Shown here: one piece after another, positions 42,123 to 51,431 of the stretch
Layout of the letters: the number at the start of each line of letters is the position of its first letter
Position numbering within the stretch: position 1 is the stretch's first letter
NCBI RefSeq assembly: GCF_000943545.1
Contig: NZ_JTHP01000046.1
Span: 1-54,463, forward strand
DNA from: Paenibacillus terrae
GTDB taxonomy: Bacteria; Bacillota; Bacilli; Paenibacillales; Paenibacillaceae
Direction of reading: 5' to 3'
DNA: 54,463 bases
The notes under the pieces: model-generated
Told to the model about the DNA's origin: nothing
The model's input: the letters and a program-made list of their open reading frames with translations, nothing else
Databases searched by the model: none
Position numbers and translations under genes: made by a program

Positions 42123-43409
42123 ATGGCGAACTCCACTTATGATACACAAACCGAAATGCAGGATAAGGCGGTACTGGTCAGTCTGATCACGGATGAAGTC
42201 AAGCGTTCTGGCATCAATACAGAATACTCTCTGAATGAACTTGTGAAGCTGGCTGAGACGGCTGGTGTTGAAGTGCTTAGCGTTTTGACCCAGAACAAGG
42301 AAGTAAAGGATTCCAAATGGTTTATCGGCAAAGGTAAGGTAGAGGAACTGCGCGCAGCTGCCGAGGAATTGGGAGCGAATACGGCTATTTTTGATCAGGA
42401 GCTGTCGGGGGCTCAGGTGCGTAATCTGGAAGAAAGTCTGGATCTCAAAATTATCGACCGTACGCAGCTCATTCTGGACATCTTTGCCCAGCGAGCGAAA
42501 ACACGAGAAGGTATTATTCAGGTTGAGCTGGCGCAGCTGTCCTATTTGTTGCCCCGTTTGTCTGGACACGGCAAAAATCTGTCACGACTCGGTGGAGGTA
42601 TCGGAACACGTGGTCCCGGTGAAAGCAAGCTGGAGACAGATCGTCGTCACATCCGTGATCGTATCAGTGATTTGAAACGTCAGTTGGAGGAAGTGACCCG
42701 TCATCGGTATTTACATAGAGAGCGCAGACAAAAGAGTGGTATTGTGCAGGTAGCGCTTGTCGGCTACACCAATGCGGGGAAATCAACGCTGTTAAAGCAA
42801 CTGACGGCGGCTGATGTATATATTGAGAACCAACTGTTTGCGACGCTGGACCCTACCTCCAGAACGATGGAGCTGCCGAGCGGCAAAGAGATTATTCTTA
42901 CAGATACCGTTGGTTTTATTCAAAATCTGCCCCATGATTTGATTGCTTCTTTCCGCGCTACTCTGGAGGAAGCTAATGAGGCTCATCTTATTTTGCATGT
43001 GGTAGACGCTTCTTCGGATATGCGTGACGAACAGATGAAGGTCGTGGAAACGATTTTGGAGCAATTAGGAGCAGCGGACAAGCCACAGATCGTATTGTTT
43101 AATAAAAAAGACGCTTGTACTCCTGAGCAAATGGAAATGCTTCCTTCTGGCGAGGGCTATTTGAAAATGAGCTCATTCGACGAAAGTGATCTGCTGCGTC
43201 TTCGTGAGCTGATTCAGGAGCATCTGAGCGGAGATACGCTGAGATTCCGTATTCCGGCAGAACGTGGGGACTTGACATCGGTGCTTTACCGGATTGGGGA
43301 TGTACTTCTGACCGAGTATGATGGTAATGATGTCATTTATGAGGTAGAAGTTCAGCGAGGTGAGTATGAAAAATATGGTCATGCCCTCAGGGACTTCACA
43401 GAAGGTTAA
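42123..43409 (+). CDS. hflX: GTPase HflX
   Basis: A 428-residue ribosome-associated GTPase that splits stalled or heat-damaged ribosomes. N-terminal domain with GKGKVEEL, then the HflX hallmark RLGGGIGTRGPGESKLETDRR (~150-175), G1 GYTNAGKST, G3 DTVGF and G4 NKKD. The ATG at 42123 is placed 8 bases after AAAGGAG; the ATG at 42099 lacks an RBS. A hairpin (GCCGGCCTGA/TCAGGTCGGT, 42059-42081) without T-run lies just upstream. Confidence 0.95.
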   Translation: MANSTYDTQTEMQDKAVLVSLITDEVKRSGINTEYSLNELVKLAETAGVEVLSVLTQNKEVKDSKWFIGKGKVEELRAAAEELGANTAIFDQELSGAQVRNLEESLDLKIIDRTQLILDIFAQRAKTREGIIQVELAQLSYLLPRLSGHGKNLSRLGGGIGTRGPGESKLETDRRHIRDRISDLKRQLEEVTRHRYLHRERRQKSGIVQVALVGYTNAGKSTLLKQLTAADVYIENQLFATLDPTSRTMELPSGKEIILTDTVGFIQNLPHDLIASFRATLEEANEAHLILHVVDASSDMRDEQMKVVETILEQLGAADKPQIVLFNKKDACTPEQMEMLPSGEGYLKMSSFDESDLLRLRELIQEHLSGDTLRFRIPAERGDLTSVLYRIGDVLLTEYDGNDVIYEVEVQRGEYEKYGHALRDFTEG

Positions 43410-43522
43410 CATCTGATGGCGTTTTTAGGTCAATTCAATGATAATGCACATCATTCCGAGGAAATGATGTTATAACAACAATAGCCTAAGGCTGCGTAAA
43501 GAGAGAGGGTCATGAAGGTAAA

Positions 43523-44776
43523 ATGGTAGTTTTTAGTCCAGAAATCCAACAAATACAGGAAACAGCAGAACGCAAAATACAGGAACGGCTACAGCGCATA
43601 GATCATATTGTAGATGCAAATCAGTGGAAGGTTATTCAGGCATTCCAGCGGAAGCAAGTGAGCGATTTTCATTTTGCCGGCTCTACGGGATATGCGTACA
43701 ATGACCGAGGGCGTGAGGTACTGGAGGAGGTATACGCCGATGTGTTCGGTGCGGAGGCGGCATTGGTCCGCCCGCATTTTGCCTCGGGAACTCATACGAT
43801 TTCCACTGCTTTATTCGGCGTTCTGCGTCCAGGTGATGAGCTGTTGTATATTACGGGGCAACCGTATGATACGCTTCACAAAGTGATCGGCAAGCCCGGC
43901 GATGGGACCGGGTCATTGCAGGATTTTGGCATTACTTATGGAGAAACGGCGCTGACAACAGAAGGTAAAGTAGATTGGAAAGCAGTGGAGGGTGCAATCC
44001 ATGCCAATACGAAGGTGATCGGCATCCAGCGTTCACGCGGCTATGATTGGAGAGCTTCCTTTAGTGTGGCAGATATCGAGGAAATGACAGCCCGTGTAAA
44101 GGCGATTAAACCTGACGTTATTGTCTTTGTGGACAATTGTTATGGTGAATTTACCGAAAAGCTGGAGCCTACTCAGGTCGGTGTCGATTTGATGGCAGGT
44201 TCACTGATTAAAAATCCTGGCGGCGGCATTGCCGAAACGGGAGGATATATTTGCGGTAAACAGGAGTATGTTGAGCTGGCAGCCTACCGCTTAACTGCGC
44301 CTGGAATCGGTGGTGAGGTAGGGGCCATGTTAGGTACCACGAGAGGTATCTTTCAGGGCTTATTTCTTGCTCCAACACTGGTTGGGCAAGCGGTTAAAGG
44401 AAGTATATTCGCAGCTGCGGTCTTTGAAGACATGGGATTTGAAACGAAACCTGCCTGGCATGAGGAACGCACCGATTTGATTCAGGCCATTTCTTTTAGC
44501 GGACCGGAGCATTTAATTGCTTTTGTCCAAGGAATTCAGCGTGCTGCCGCTGTGGATAGTCATGTGGTACCGGAGCCGTGGGATATGCCGGGCTACGAGC
44601 ATCCAGTTATTATGGCTGCAGGCACTTTTATACAAGGAGGAAGTCTGGAATTATCTGCAGATGCTCCGATTCGTGAACCCTATATTGGTTACATGCAAGG
44701 GGGCTTAACCTACTCTCATGTGAAATATGGAGTGCTGATGGCCCTGCAAACAATGAAAGAACGTAAATTATTGTGA
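43523..44776 (+). CDS. PLP-dependent methionine gamma-lyase-family protein (YnbB-like)
   Basis: A 417-residue fold-type I PLP enzyme annotated in relatives as 'aluminium resistance' or methionine gamma-lyase family protein. The PLP lysine lies in GSLIKNPGGGIAETGGYI (~233-250), with ALVRPHFASGTHTI and FVDNCYGEFTE as cofactor contacts. It lies between hflX and glnR, as in B. subtilis. Its true reaction is not established. Confidence 0.88.
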   Translation: MVVFSPEIQQIQETAERKIQERLQRIDHIVDANQWKVIQAFQRKQVSDFHFAGSTGYAYNDRGREVLEEVYADVFGAEAALVRPHFASGTHTISTALFGVLRPGDELLYITGQPYDTLHKVIGKPGDGTGSLQDFGITYGETALTTEGKVDWKAVEGAIHANTKVIGIQRSRGYDWRASFSVADIEEMTARVKAIKPDVIVFVDNCYGEFTEKLEPTQVGVDLMAGSLIKNPGGGIAETGGYICGKQEYVELAAYRLTAPGIGGEVGAMLGTTRGIFQGLFLAPTLVGQAVKGSIFAAAVFEDMGFETKPAWHEERTDLIQAISFSGPEHLIAFVQGIQRAAAVDSHVVPEPWDMPGYEHPVIMAAGTFIQGGSLELSADAPIREPYIGYMQGGLTYSHVKYGVLMALQTMKERKLL

Positions 44777-44793
44777 GTTTTTCTAACATGTCA

Positions 44794-44823
44794 TTGACAC
44801 TTTGCATCAGCTAAATGTACAAT
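44794..44823 (+). promoter_or_regulatory. Promoter of the glnRA operon
   Basis: TTGACA (44794-44799), 18-base spacer, TACAAT (44818-44823). A short palindrome TGTCA-T-TGACA overlaps the -35, but the classical GlnR box TGTNA-N7-TNACA is not obvious. Confidence 0.75.
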
Positions 44824-44859
44824 AAGGTGAATAATAGATCACTGGAAGGTTGATGACAA

Positions 44860-45273
44860 ATGGGCGACGAAATTCGCAGAAACATGGCCTTATTTCCAAT
44901 AGGTATTGTCATGAAGCTAACGGACTTGTCAGCACGTCAGATTCGTTATTATGAACAGCATAACTTGATAGTACCTGCCCGTACGTCGGGTAACCAACGT
45001 CTTTTTTCTTTTAATGATGTAGAGCGTTTGCTTGAAATCAAGGCGTTGATTGAGAAGGGTGTTAACATTGCGGGTATTAAACAAGTCATGAATCCGGTCA
45101 CGAAGGAATCGGAAGAAGCTACAGTTATTACTGCAGATACGGAAGTCAAACGTCGTGAAATGTCCGATACCCAGCTTCACCGCTTGCTGAAACAACAGCT
45201 TGTGGCAGGTAAAAGACCAGGACAGGTATCCCTGATCCAAGGTGAATTATCACGTTTTTTCAATAAGAGATAA
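44860..45273 (+). CDS. glnR: Transcriptional repressor GlnR (MerR family)
   Basis: A 137-residue MerR-type repressor of nitrogen assimilation. The winged HTH is MKLTDLSARQIRYYEQHNLIVPARTSGNQRLFSFNDVERLLEIKALIEKGVNIAGIKQVM; the C-terminal tail is the glutamine-synthetase-sensing region. Directly upstream of glnA, with no terminator between, as in the B. subtilis glnRA operon. Confidence 0.96.
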   Translation: MGDEIRRNMALFPIGIVMKLTDLSARQIRYYEQHNLIVPARTSGNQRLFSFNDVERLLEIKALIEKGVNIAGIKQVMNPVTKESEEATVITADTEVKRREMSDTQLHRLLKQQLVAGKRPGQVSLIQGELSRFFNKR

Positions 45274-45389
45274 TGTATAGCCTGCATTTTGGCATACTAC
45301 CGCTTTACTTGCAGACCAGGCCTCATTATTTAAAAGGATTATGGAACAGCTGATTTGTATATAGTCGTTACAGAAAGGGAGAGGTTAGT

Positions 45390-46718
45390 GTGAGTTATAC
45401 CAGAGAAGATATTCTTCGGATTGCCGAAGAAGAAAATGTTCGTTTTATTCGTTTGCAGTTTACAGATTTGCTTGGTACGATCAAGAACGTAGAAATTCCG
45501 GTTAGTCAACTACCAAAAGCGCTGGATAACAAAATGATGTTCGACGGTTCTTCCATTGAAGGTTATGTACGCATTGAAGAATCTGACATGTACTTATACC
45601 CTGATCTGGATACATGGGTAGTTTTCCCTTGGGTAACCTCGGATCGTGTAGCTCGTCTGATCTGCGATATTTATAAGCCGGACGGAGTTCCATTTGCCGG
45701 CGACCCGCGCGGTATCTTGAAACGTGTACTCAAGGAAGCAGAAGAAATGGGTTATACTTCGATGAATGTCGGACCGGAGCCTGAATTCTTTCTGTTCAAA
45801 ACCGATGAAAAAGGCGAACCGACTACAGAATTGAATGACCAAGGTGGATATTTTGACTTGGCACCGATGGATCTGGGTGAAAACTGCCGTCGGGAAATTG
45901 TTCTAAAGCTTGAAGAGATGGGCTTTGAAATTGAAGCGTCTCATCATGAAGTTGCACCTGGACAGCATGAGATTGACTTTAAATATGCGGATGCAATCAA
46001 AGCAGCCGATCAGATCCAAACGTTCAAGCTCGTTGTTAAGACGATTGCACGTCAGCATGGTCTGCATGCCACCTTTATGCCAAAACCTTTGTTTGGCGTG
46101 AATGGCTCCGGTATGCACTGTAACCAATCGTTGTTCAAGGACAATGAAAACGTATTTTATGATGAATCAGACGAACTCGGATTGAGCCAGACGGCCCGCC
46201 ATTATATGGCTGGTATTCTCAAGCATGCACGTGCGATGGCAGCAATCACGAATCCAACGGTGAATTCATACAAACGTCTTGTACCAGGTTATGAAGCTCC
46301 TTGTTATGTTGCCTGGTCTGCCAGTAACCGTAGTCCGATGATTCGAATTCCGGCATCTCGTGGTTTGAGTACTCGCGTCGAAGTTCGTAATCCTGACCCG
46401 GCTGCGAATCCTTATTTGGCACTGGCTGTGATGCTGAGAGCCGGTTTGGATGGTATCAAACGTCAAATGGCTCTGCCAGCTCCGATTGATCGTAACATCT
46501 ATGTTATGTCTGAGGAAGAGCGGATTGAAGAAGGGATTCCAAGCCTGCCTGCAGACTTGAAAGAAGCTTTGTCCGAGCTTATTCGGAGCGAAGTTATCTC
46601 TGACGCTCTGGGTGACCATGCGCTGGCTTACTTCTACGAGCTTAAGGAAATTGAATGGGATATGTACCGGACCCAAGTGCATCAATGGGAACGTGATCAA
46701 TATCTGACGCTTTACTAA
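45390..46718 (+). CDS. glnA: Glutamine synthetase type I
   Basis: A 442-residue GSI-alpha enzyme making glutamine from glutamate, ammonia and ATP. MFDGSSIEGYVRIEESDMYLYPD, GPEPEFFLF, HHEVAPGQHEIDF, NGSGMHCNQSLF and the NRSPMIRIP / RVEVRNPDPAANPYLALA blocks are complete. Feedback-inhibited glutamine synthetase of this type binds GlnR to make it a repressor. A GTG start at 45390 follows AAAGGGAGAGG. Confidence 0.97.
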   Translation: MSYTREDILRIAEEENVRFIRLQFTDLLGTIKNVEIPVSQLPKALDNKMMFDGSSIEGYVRIEESDMYLYPDLDTWVVFPWVTSDRVARLICDIYKPDGVPFAGDPRGILKRVLKEAEEMGYTSMNVGPEPEFFLFKTDEKGEPTTELNDQGGYFDLAPMDLGENCRREIVLKLEEMGFEIEASHHEVAPGQHEIDFKYADAIKAADQIQTFKLVVKTIARQHGLHATFMPKPLFGVNGSGMHCNQSLFKDNENVFYDESDELGLSQTARHYMAGILKHARAMAAITNPTVNSYKRLVPGYEAPCYVAWSASNRSPMIRIPASRGLSTRVEVRNPDPAANPYLALAVMLRAGLDGIKRQMALPAPIDRNIYVMSEEERIEEGIPSLPADLKEALSELIRSEVISDALGDHALAYFYELKEIEWDMYRTQVHQWERDQYLTLY

Positions 46719-46725
46719 AATGTGG

Positions 46726-46765
46726 AATCCCTTGGCGCTCTAAGCGTTGAGGGATTTTTAGTTTT
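46726..46765 (+). terminator. Rho-independent terminator after glnA
   Basis: AATCCCTTGGCGCT and AGCGTTGAGGGATT pair with a short loop, followed by TTTAGTTTT. Confidence 0.85.
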
Positions 46766-46800
46766 GCGGGGAATCTAATGTGATTTTTATGTAGTTGATA

Positions 46801-46822
46801 TCACCCACAAATCACCCACAAA
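46801..46822. repeat. Tandem 11-bp repeat beside the integrase fragment
   Basis: ATCACCCACAA occurs twice head to tail, between the glnA terminator and the integrase stop. Short direct repeats at this position often are integrase arm-binding sites at an attachment site; an att site downstream of glnA is therefore possible. Confidence 0.45.
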
Positions 46823-46828
46823 AAATTA

Positions 46829-47202
46829 TTATTGAAATATTTTTTGAGTGAACGATTCGTATTTGTCCATACTGTCAGATTCGATTTTTTTAGATATGTG
46901 GGCATAAACATCGGCGGTAATTCTCATGCTTCCGTGTCCAAGCCGTTCCTGTACATACTTCATTTGGACACCTGTCTCTAAAAGCAAGACCGCATGAGTA
47001 TGACGTAGAGAATGAATAGGTAAGGGTGGTAAACCAGCGCGCTTTAAGATGCGCGAAAAAGCATTGAATAAAGATGATTTTGGAATCGGGTTTCCATCGG
47101 TTCGGCACATCACCAAATTTAAGTTGTGTTTATATCCGTCTCCCAAGGCGAGTTTGTTTTGATTATGAACATTCAAGTGATGTTTCAAAGCAGATATCAA
47201 AC
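46829..47202 (-). pseudogene. Tyrosine recombinase/integrase, C-terminal fragment
   Basis: About 123 residues of the catalytic domain of a phage/ICE integrase: HSLRHTHAVLLLETGVQMKYVQERLGHGSMRITADVYAHI holds the His-x-x-Arg, His and nucleophilic Tyr. The N-terminal arm, core and first catalytic Arg are missing because the frame runs into the IS256-family element at 47203. The rest of the gene is not found on the other side of the IS. It is a remnant of a mobile element integrated after glnA. Confidence 0.85.
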
Positions 47203-48557
47203 GGGTCTGTCAATAATTTTGTGTAAACTCATTTGGAATACGTTACCAGTGGGGGGATACCCCTTATCGCAAGTGCTGACCTACACGGTCTGGAAAGAAA
47301 ATAGACAATTGAAGCAGCATTTGTCCCCAGTTTTGAACCCAACCTGTCCATTTGCGAACGACGTCCATTGTAGCCAGATAAAGCATTTTGAGCAGAGCTT
47401 CATCGCTCGGAAAAATACGCTTGCCCTTCGTGACTTTTCGAAGCTGGCGATGGTAACTCTCGATGATGTTCGTGGTATACATGAGCTTGCGAAGCTCCGG
47501 TGGATACTTGAAAAAGGTCGCCAGCTCATCCTAATTCTTGCGCCACGATTGAACAATGAGTGGATATTTCGTGCCCCAGGCTTCTTCAAACCGATCCAGT
47601 TCAGCCAGAGCGGCTTCTTCGGTTGTGGCTTTGTAGATGGGTTTAAGATCTGCGGTGACCTTTTTCAGATCTTTGTACGAGACATAACGGGTCGAATTGC
47701 GGATTTGATGAATGATGCACTTCTGAATTTCCGTCTGGGGATAACAAGCCGTAATCGCTTGAGAGAAGCCTGTTAGATTATCCACACACGTGATGAGCAT
47801 ATCTTGAACGCCCCGGTTTTTCAGCTCATTCAGGACGCTAAGCCAGAACTTGGCGGACTCAGGCTCACCGATCCACATGCCCAGTACATCCTTGTTCCCA
47901 TCCAGATCGATACCAATGACCATGTACGCCGCTTTGTTCACAATGGCTCCATCTGGCTTGACTTTGAAGGGAATCGCGTCCAGAAAGACGACCGCATATA
48001 CGCCTTGCAGCGGTCGATGTTGCCACTCTTGAATGAGCGGTATGATCTTGTTCGTTACATTGGAAATGAGCGTAGGCGAAACCTCAATCCCGTAGAGCTG
48101 CTGTAAATGATCTTGAATCTCCCGTGTGCTGACTCCTTTGGCATAGAGCGCAACGATCTGGTCTTCGATGCCGGTGACATTCGATTGATGTTTCTTCACG
48201 ACCAGCGGCTCCAATTCACCCAACCGGTCCCGAGGGACGCTGATCTCCTGTTCGCCGTATTCACTCACCACCGTTTTCTTGCTTTTTCCGTTACGGCTGT
48301 TGCGTGTCGTTTTGGCTTGGACTTCATGTTTCTCATAGCCCAGATGGGTATCCAGCTCGGCCTCCAACATCTCTTGCAAAGTTTCAGCAAATAACTCTTT
48401 TAAAGCCTTCTGTGCATCTTGAGCCGTCACCAGCTTATTCTCATTGATGAACGCTCTCAGTTGCTGTTTCGTCCAAAGTCCCATGTGCGCTCCCCAACCT
48501 TTCTTTGATTACCATTTTAATGGTTTGGGGAGTTTACACAATCTATTTTACAGACTC
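47203..48557 (-). mobile_element. IS256-family insertion sequence (about 1355 bp)
   Basis: Terminal inverted repeats of 28 bp match at 22 positions: the left end starts GGGTCTGTCAATAATTTTGT and the right end, read inward, GAGTCTGTAAAATAGATTGT, both continuing GTAAACTC. One transposase gene runs on the minus strand. The flanking octamers TATCAAAC (left) and ACTCCACT (right) differ, so there is no target duplication. Confidence 0.88.
47264..48484 (-). pseudogene. IS256-family transposase interrupted by an amber codon
   Basis: The frame encodes a 406-codon mutator-type transposase (starts MGLWTKQQLRAFINENKL) but contains an in-frame TAG at 47533-47531, in ...SWRKN-TAG-DELATFFKYPPELRKL. Family members have Trp (TGG) there, so a single base change made the stop. 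The first part (317 residues) keeps the catalytic Asp residues in FLDAIPFKV and CVDNLTGF; the catalytic Glu in NIIESYHRQLRKV lies after the stop. The element is probably inactive unless the amber codon is read through. Confidence 0.88.
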
Positions 48558-48709
48558 ACTCCACTGGAATGTAGCCTAGGTATGGAGTCCTATTTGTTTT
48601 ATTTGCAATTTTCTCCTTACTTCGACATGAAGCATAGGATAGACAGAAAAATAAATCTCTAGACTGTCGCTGGTTCATTGAACTAACGTTCCCCGTTAGC
48701 TTAAGTACA

Positions 48710-49132
48710 TTAATTCACTATCTTACTCTCCATACCGTGACATTTAAAGTTATAGTCGGGATTTTTCATAACCTCTTCTTTCTGAAGTTCATACATGGCT
48801 ATTTTATAGTTTATTTCTTCCAAGTGGTTTAAACTTTTGTCAATTTTCTTCTGTAATTCCAATTTATGCAGCATCAACATTTCTTCTCTTTGTAAATAGG
48901 TAGTATTTCCTAATTCATAAAGTTCCTTGTAATCCTTTATTTTTGAAAGAGGCATGCCTGTCTCTTTGAGGCAACGAATAAAAGAAATCCAATCTATTTG
49001 TTGTTCGCTATAAACTCTACGGCCTTTTTCGTCACGAGATATATTTGGTAATATCCCTTGCTCTTCATAAAATCGAAGCGTCTTTGCAGATACATTTAAA
49101 TTCTCCACTACATATGTCATTGAATACAACAT
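48710..49132 (-). CDS. MerR-family transcriptional regulator
   Basis: A 140-residue MerR regulator: winged HTH YVVENLNVSAKTLRFYEEQGILPNISRDEKGRRVYSEQQIDWISFIRCLKETGMPLSKIKDY, then a long dimerisation helix with many Lys/Glu (~75-120). AGGAGGGGG lies 8 bases before the ATG. It is divergent from an Old Yellow Enzyme gene whose promoter has the 19-base spacer typical of MerR activation. A Cys near the C-terminus (NFKCHGME) might sense an electrophile or redox signal; one cysteine is weak evidence. Confidence 0.9.
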   Translation of the reverse strand: MLYSMTYVVENLNVSAKTLRFYEEQGILPNISRDEKGRRVYSEQQIDWISFIRCLKETGMPLSKIKDYKELYELGNTTYLQREEMLMLHKLELQKKIDKSLNHLEEINYKIAMYELQKEEVMKNPDYNFKCHGMESKIVN

Positions 49133-49149
49133 CTACTTGTCCCCCTCCT

Positions 49150-49172
49150 TTAGTTACAGTTACTGTAACTAA
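49150..49172. promoter_or_regulatory. Palindrome in the merR leader
   Basis: TTAGTTACAGT and ACTGTAACTAA form a perfect 11+1+11 dyad just upstream of the merR ribosome binding site. It differs from the dyad in the oxidoreductase promoter, so it may bind a different regulator or be an autoregulatory site. Confidence 0.55.
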
Positions 49173-49235
49173 ATATATATCATAAAGAGAATGACAACGC
49201 AACAAATCTATATTTAATCATATAAAAATAAATAC

Positions 49236-49266
49236 TTGACTTGCCGTAACGGCAACCAATTAAACT
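49236..49266 (+). promoter_or_regulatory. MerR-type promoter of the Old Yellow Enzyme gene
   Basis: TTGACT (49236-49241), a 19-base spacer and TAAACT (49261-49266); the spacer holds TTGCCGT-A-ACGGCAA (49241-49255), a perfect interrupted palindrome. An over-long spacer with a central dyad is the hallmark of MerR-activated promoters. Confidence 0.8.
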
Positions 49267-49303
49267 GAAATAGAAAAGAAAATATGAGAGCGAGGTTAAT
49301 GAA

Positions 49304-50425
49304 ATGAATCAAAAATACAGTAGGTTATTTGAATCCTTCACATTCAGAAATGGAATAACAATTAAGAATAGTATCGTTATGGCACCTATGACAACCTGGT
49401 CAAGTAATGACGATCTTACCATTTCGGATGACGAAGTAAAGTATTACAAACAAAGAGTGAATGGAGTAGGACTCGTCATTACAGGGTGTACTCATGTTAC
49501 ACCTAATGGGCAGGGTTTTACGAATGAATTCGCTGGGTACAATGATGAATTTACTCCAAGTTTACGAAAATTAGCTGAGGCAGCGAAAAGTGGAGGCGCT
49601 CCTGCGATCCTACAGATTTTCCATGCTGGCAATAAAGCCGTGCCTGGATTGGATGCAGTTAGTGCGAGTGCATTGCAACCCGAAGTTACTAATTTAGGTT
49701 CAACTTCAGAAACAAGAGAACTATCACATGAGGAGATCTTGTCGATTGTACGTGCTTTTGGAGACACAACAAGACGAGCAATTGAAGCCGGATTTGATGG
49801 CGTCGAAATTCATGGGGCTCATGGATTTTTAATTCAGAATTTTTGGTCGCCAGCGACAAATCAACGGACGGACCAATGGGGAGGATCACTTGAAAATCGC
49901 TTGCGTTTTCCGTTGGCAATTATTGAAGAAATCAAAAATGTCATTGAAAAACATGCTACAAAACCATTCATTATAGGATTCCGACTTTCCCCTGAAGAAT
50001 CCTCCAAAGTGGGCGGATTACGTATGAAAGACACGTATGAATTAATTGATTTCCTTGTTGGACAGGATTTAGATTATATACATGCTTCATTAGATAATGT
50101 GTCTTCAAAGCCAGTAGATAGTCAAGATGAAAAAACACGACTTGAATTAATTCTTGAAAGAGCAAACGGTAAGGTACCTGTGATGGCTGCTGGTTCCATA
50201 ATAACACCGGATGATGCTCTTAAAGCTATGGAATTAGGTTTGCCGCTAGTCGCCATTGGGCATGCGTTAATTATGGATCCTAATTGGGTTGAAAAGGTCG
50301 CAAATGGACGTGAAGCCGAGGTAGATTCTGAATTGAACGTTTCGAAACTCGACCAGCTTAATATTCCAGAAAAACTTTGGAATGTATTTCAAGCAATGCC
50401 AGGTTGGTTTAATATTAGTAAATAA
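49304..50425 (+). CDS. Old Yellow Enzyme-family NADH:flavin oxidoreductase
   Basis: A 373-residue FMN ene-reductase. TIM-barrel marks: FTFRNGITIKNSIVMAPMTTWSS (N-terminus), ILQIFHAGNKA, GFDGVEIHGAHGFLIQNFWSPATNQRTDQWGGSLENRLRFPL (catalytic and FMN-binding) and VMAAGSIITPDDAL. The family reduces activated double bonds of electrophiles such as enones and nitro compounds. Controlled by the adjacent MerR regulator, it probably detoxifies whatever the regulator senses. RBS GAGCGAGG before the ATG. Confidence 0.93.
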   Translation: MNQKYSRLFESFTFRNGITIKNSIVMAPMTTWSSNDDLTISDDEVKYYKQRVNGVGLVITGCTHVTPNGQGFTNEFAGYNDEFTPSLRKLAEAAKSGGAPAILQIFHAGNKAVPGLDAVSASALQPEVTNLGSTSETRELSHEEILSIVRAFGDTTRRAIEAGFDGVEIHGAHGFLIQNFWSPATNQRTDQWGGSLENRLRFPLAIIEEIKNVIEKHATKPFIIGFRLSPEESSKVGGLRMKDTYELIDFLVGQDLDYIHASLDNVSSKPVDSQDEKTRLELILERANGKVPVMAAGSIITPDDALKAMELGLPLVAIGHALIMDPNWVEKVANGREAEVDSELNVSKLDQLNIPEKLWNVFQAMPGWFNISK

Positions 50426-50457
50426 AGAGTAGTCCTAAAGGCTACTCAGATTGACGA

Positions 50458-50495
50458 GAAACCCAAGTCTTTTATGAGACTTCGGGTTTCTTTTG
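50458..50495 (+). terminator. Rho-independent terminator after the oxidoreductase
   Basis: GAAACCCAAGTCT pairs with AGACTTCGGGTTTC (one mismatch) and is followed by TTTT. A weaker GAGTAG/CTACTC hairpin lies just before it. Confidence 0.85.
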
Positions 50496-50501
50496 CTGAT
50501 T

Positions 50502-50693
50502 CTAAGGTGCTCCGTCCATCCGTAGTTCGGTAGGGCAATTCTTGCTGTTGCGGACACGCATACCGCGTATGTTTCGATCTTGAAGGCCTTTGCAAATAGG
50601 GGGCGTTAAATAACCTGAATCTAAGGCTACCGCTCCAGAATATTGTTGCGTTAATCTGCCCGTTCGTATTATGAGATCAACCAGTTCTTGAAA
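50502..50693 (-). pseudogene. IS1182-type transposase fragment
   Basis: On the minus strand an open frame reads FQELVDLIIRTGRLTQQYSG, then AVALDSGYLTPPICKGLQD, and ends MRVRNSKNCPTELRMDGAP-stop. The 'ALDSGYLTPPICKGLQD' block resembles the 'DAGYKTPAIAKxL' segment of IS1182-family transposases. Only about 60 residues remain and no terminal repeats are seen. It directly abuts the toxin-like frame that follows. Confidence 0.5.
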
Positions 50694-51417
50694 AATTCAA
50701 TACAGTCCTCAGTTAGAACCTAAGGAAACAAGAGAAAAGGATCAGTCTGATGTCTCGCAAAAAGTACTGGAAGGCACATATAGTAAGAATATGTTAGTGT
50801 ATGCTGGAAATAATACTTTTCCGTTTGAAAATCCTCTGGTAGAACTAGAAAAGGCTTGGGTGCGAGGTGTAGAACAGGTAAAAGATTCGACAGACACTGT
50901 AATACATTATCCTGATCGTAAAGCATTTACATTAGTAGCTGTTCCTATAGCTCGAAAGAAGTACGGAGACATCACAGCCAATTTACTTCAACATTCACTT
51001 GATTACAAACCAGGACATTTATACTTTAACGAGTGGTCATATGAGGCGCAGCAAATTAAAAAATCTAAAGAGCACATCGCAATAGTTAATGCCGCAGTCA
51101 AAAAAGCTAACGCTAATAAAGTTAAAAGTTTTTCATATAATGGATCTGAGGGATTAGAAAGTGATAGAGATTTATATAATGCTTTTCACAACATGTATTA
51201 TAAAATAAATGGAAATTACGTTGACGGGCAATGGAAAATTACTACAACGTATTCTGATGTCTATAATTTTGAGTATAATTTTAAACAAATGTTTACTGGG
51301 GACAACAAACTTGGTTGGGCTGCAGCAAACCTAACAAATTTAATGGAATCATGGGGAACACTAAATGAGTATACGTCTCATGTAACAGTAACTGATACAA
51401 GAAAAGCTTGGAAGTGA
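50692..51417 (+). pseudogene. 3' remnant of a putative secreted toxin-like protein
   Basis: The frame is open from 50692; the first ATG (50791) has no ribosome binding site, and the residues before it (SPQLEPKETREKDQSDVSQKVLEGTYSKN) look like an inter-domain linker. So this is the C-terminal ~240 residues of a larger protein cut off by the IS1182 fragment. The end is a compact domain with aromatic-rich motifs (DLYNAFHNMYYKINGNYVDGQW, YSDVYNFEYNFKQMFTGDNKLGWAAANLTNLMESW). I do not recognise the family. The pattern of linker plus C-terminal domain plus a small membrane-anchored gene directly downstream is that of polymorphic toxins with immunity genes. Confidence 0.45.
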
Positions 51418-51431
51418 GGAATAAATCGCAG

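Noticed and set aside
44785..44823. GlnR box TGTNA-N7-TNACA before glnR
   Set aside because: Only TGTCA-T-TGACA is present, with a 1-base instead of 7-base centre. I could not find a canonical box, so none is annotated.
47126..47776. A 216-codon plus-strand frame across the IS256 end
   Set aside because: It is antisense to the transposase and integrase fragment, has no RBS and no recognisable motif; the IS structure explains the sequence.
48675..48705. CTAACG-TTCCC-CGTTAG hairpin downstream of the MerR gene
   Set aside because: Short 6-bp stem without T-run on either strand; neither a convincing terminator nor a repeat that I can show to recur.
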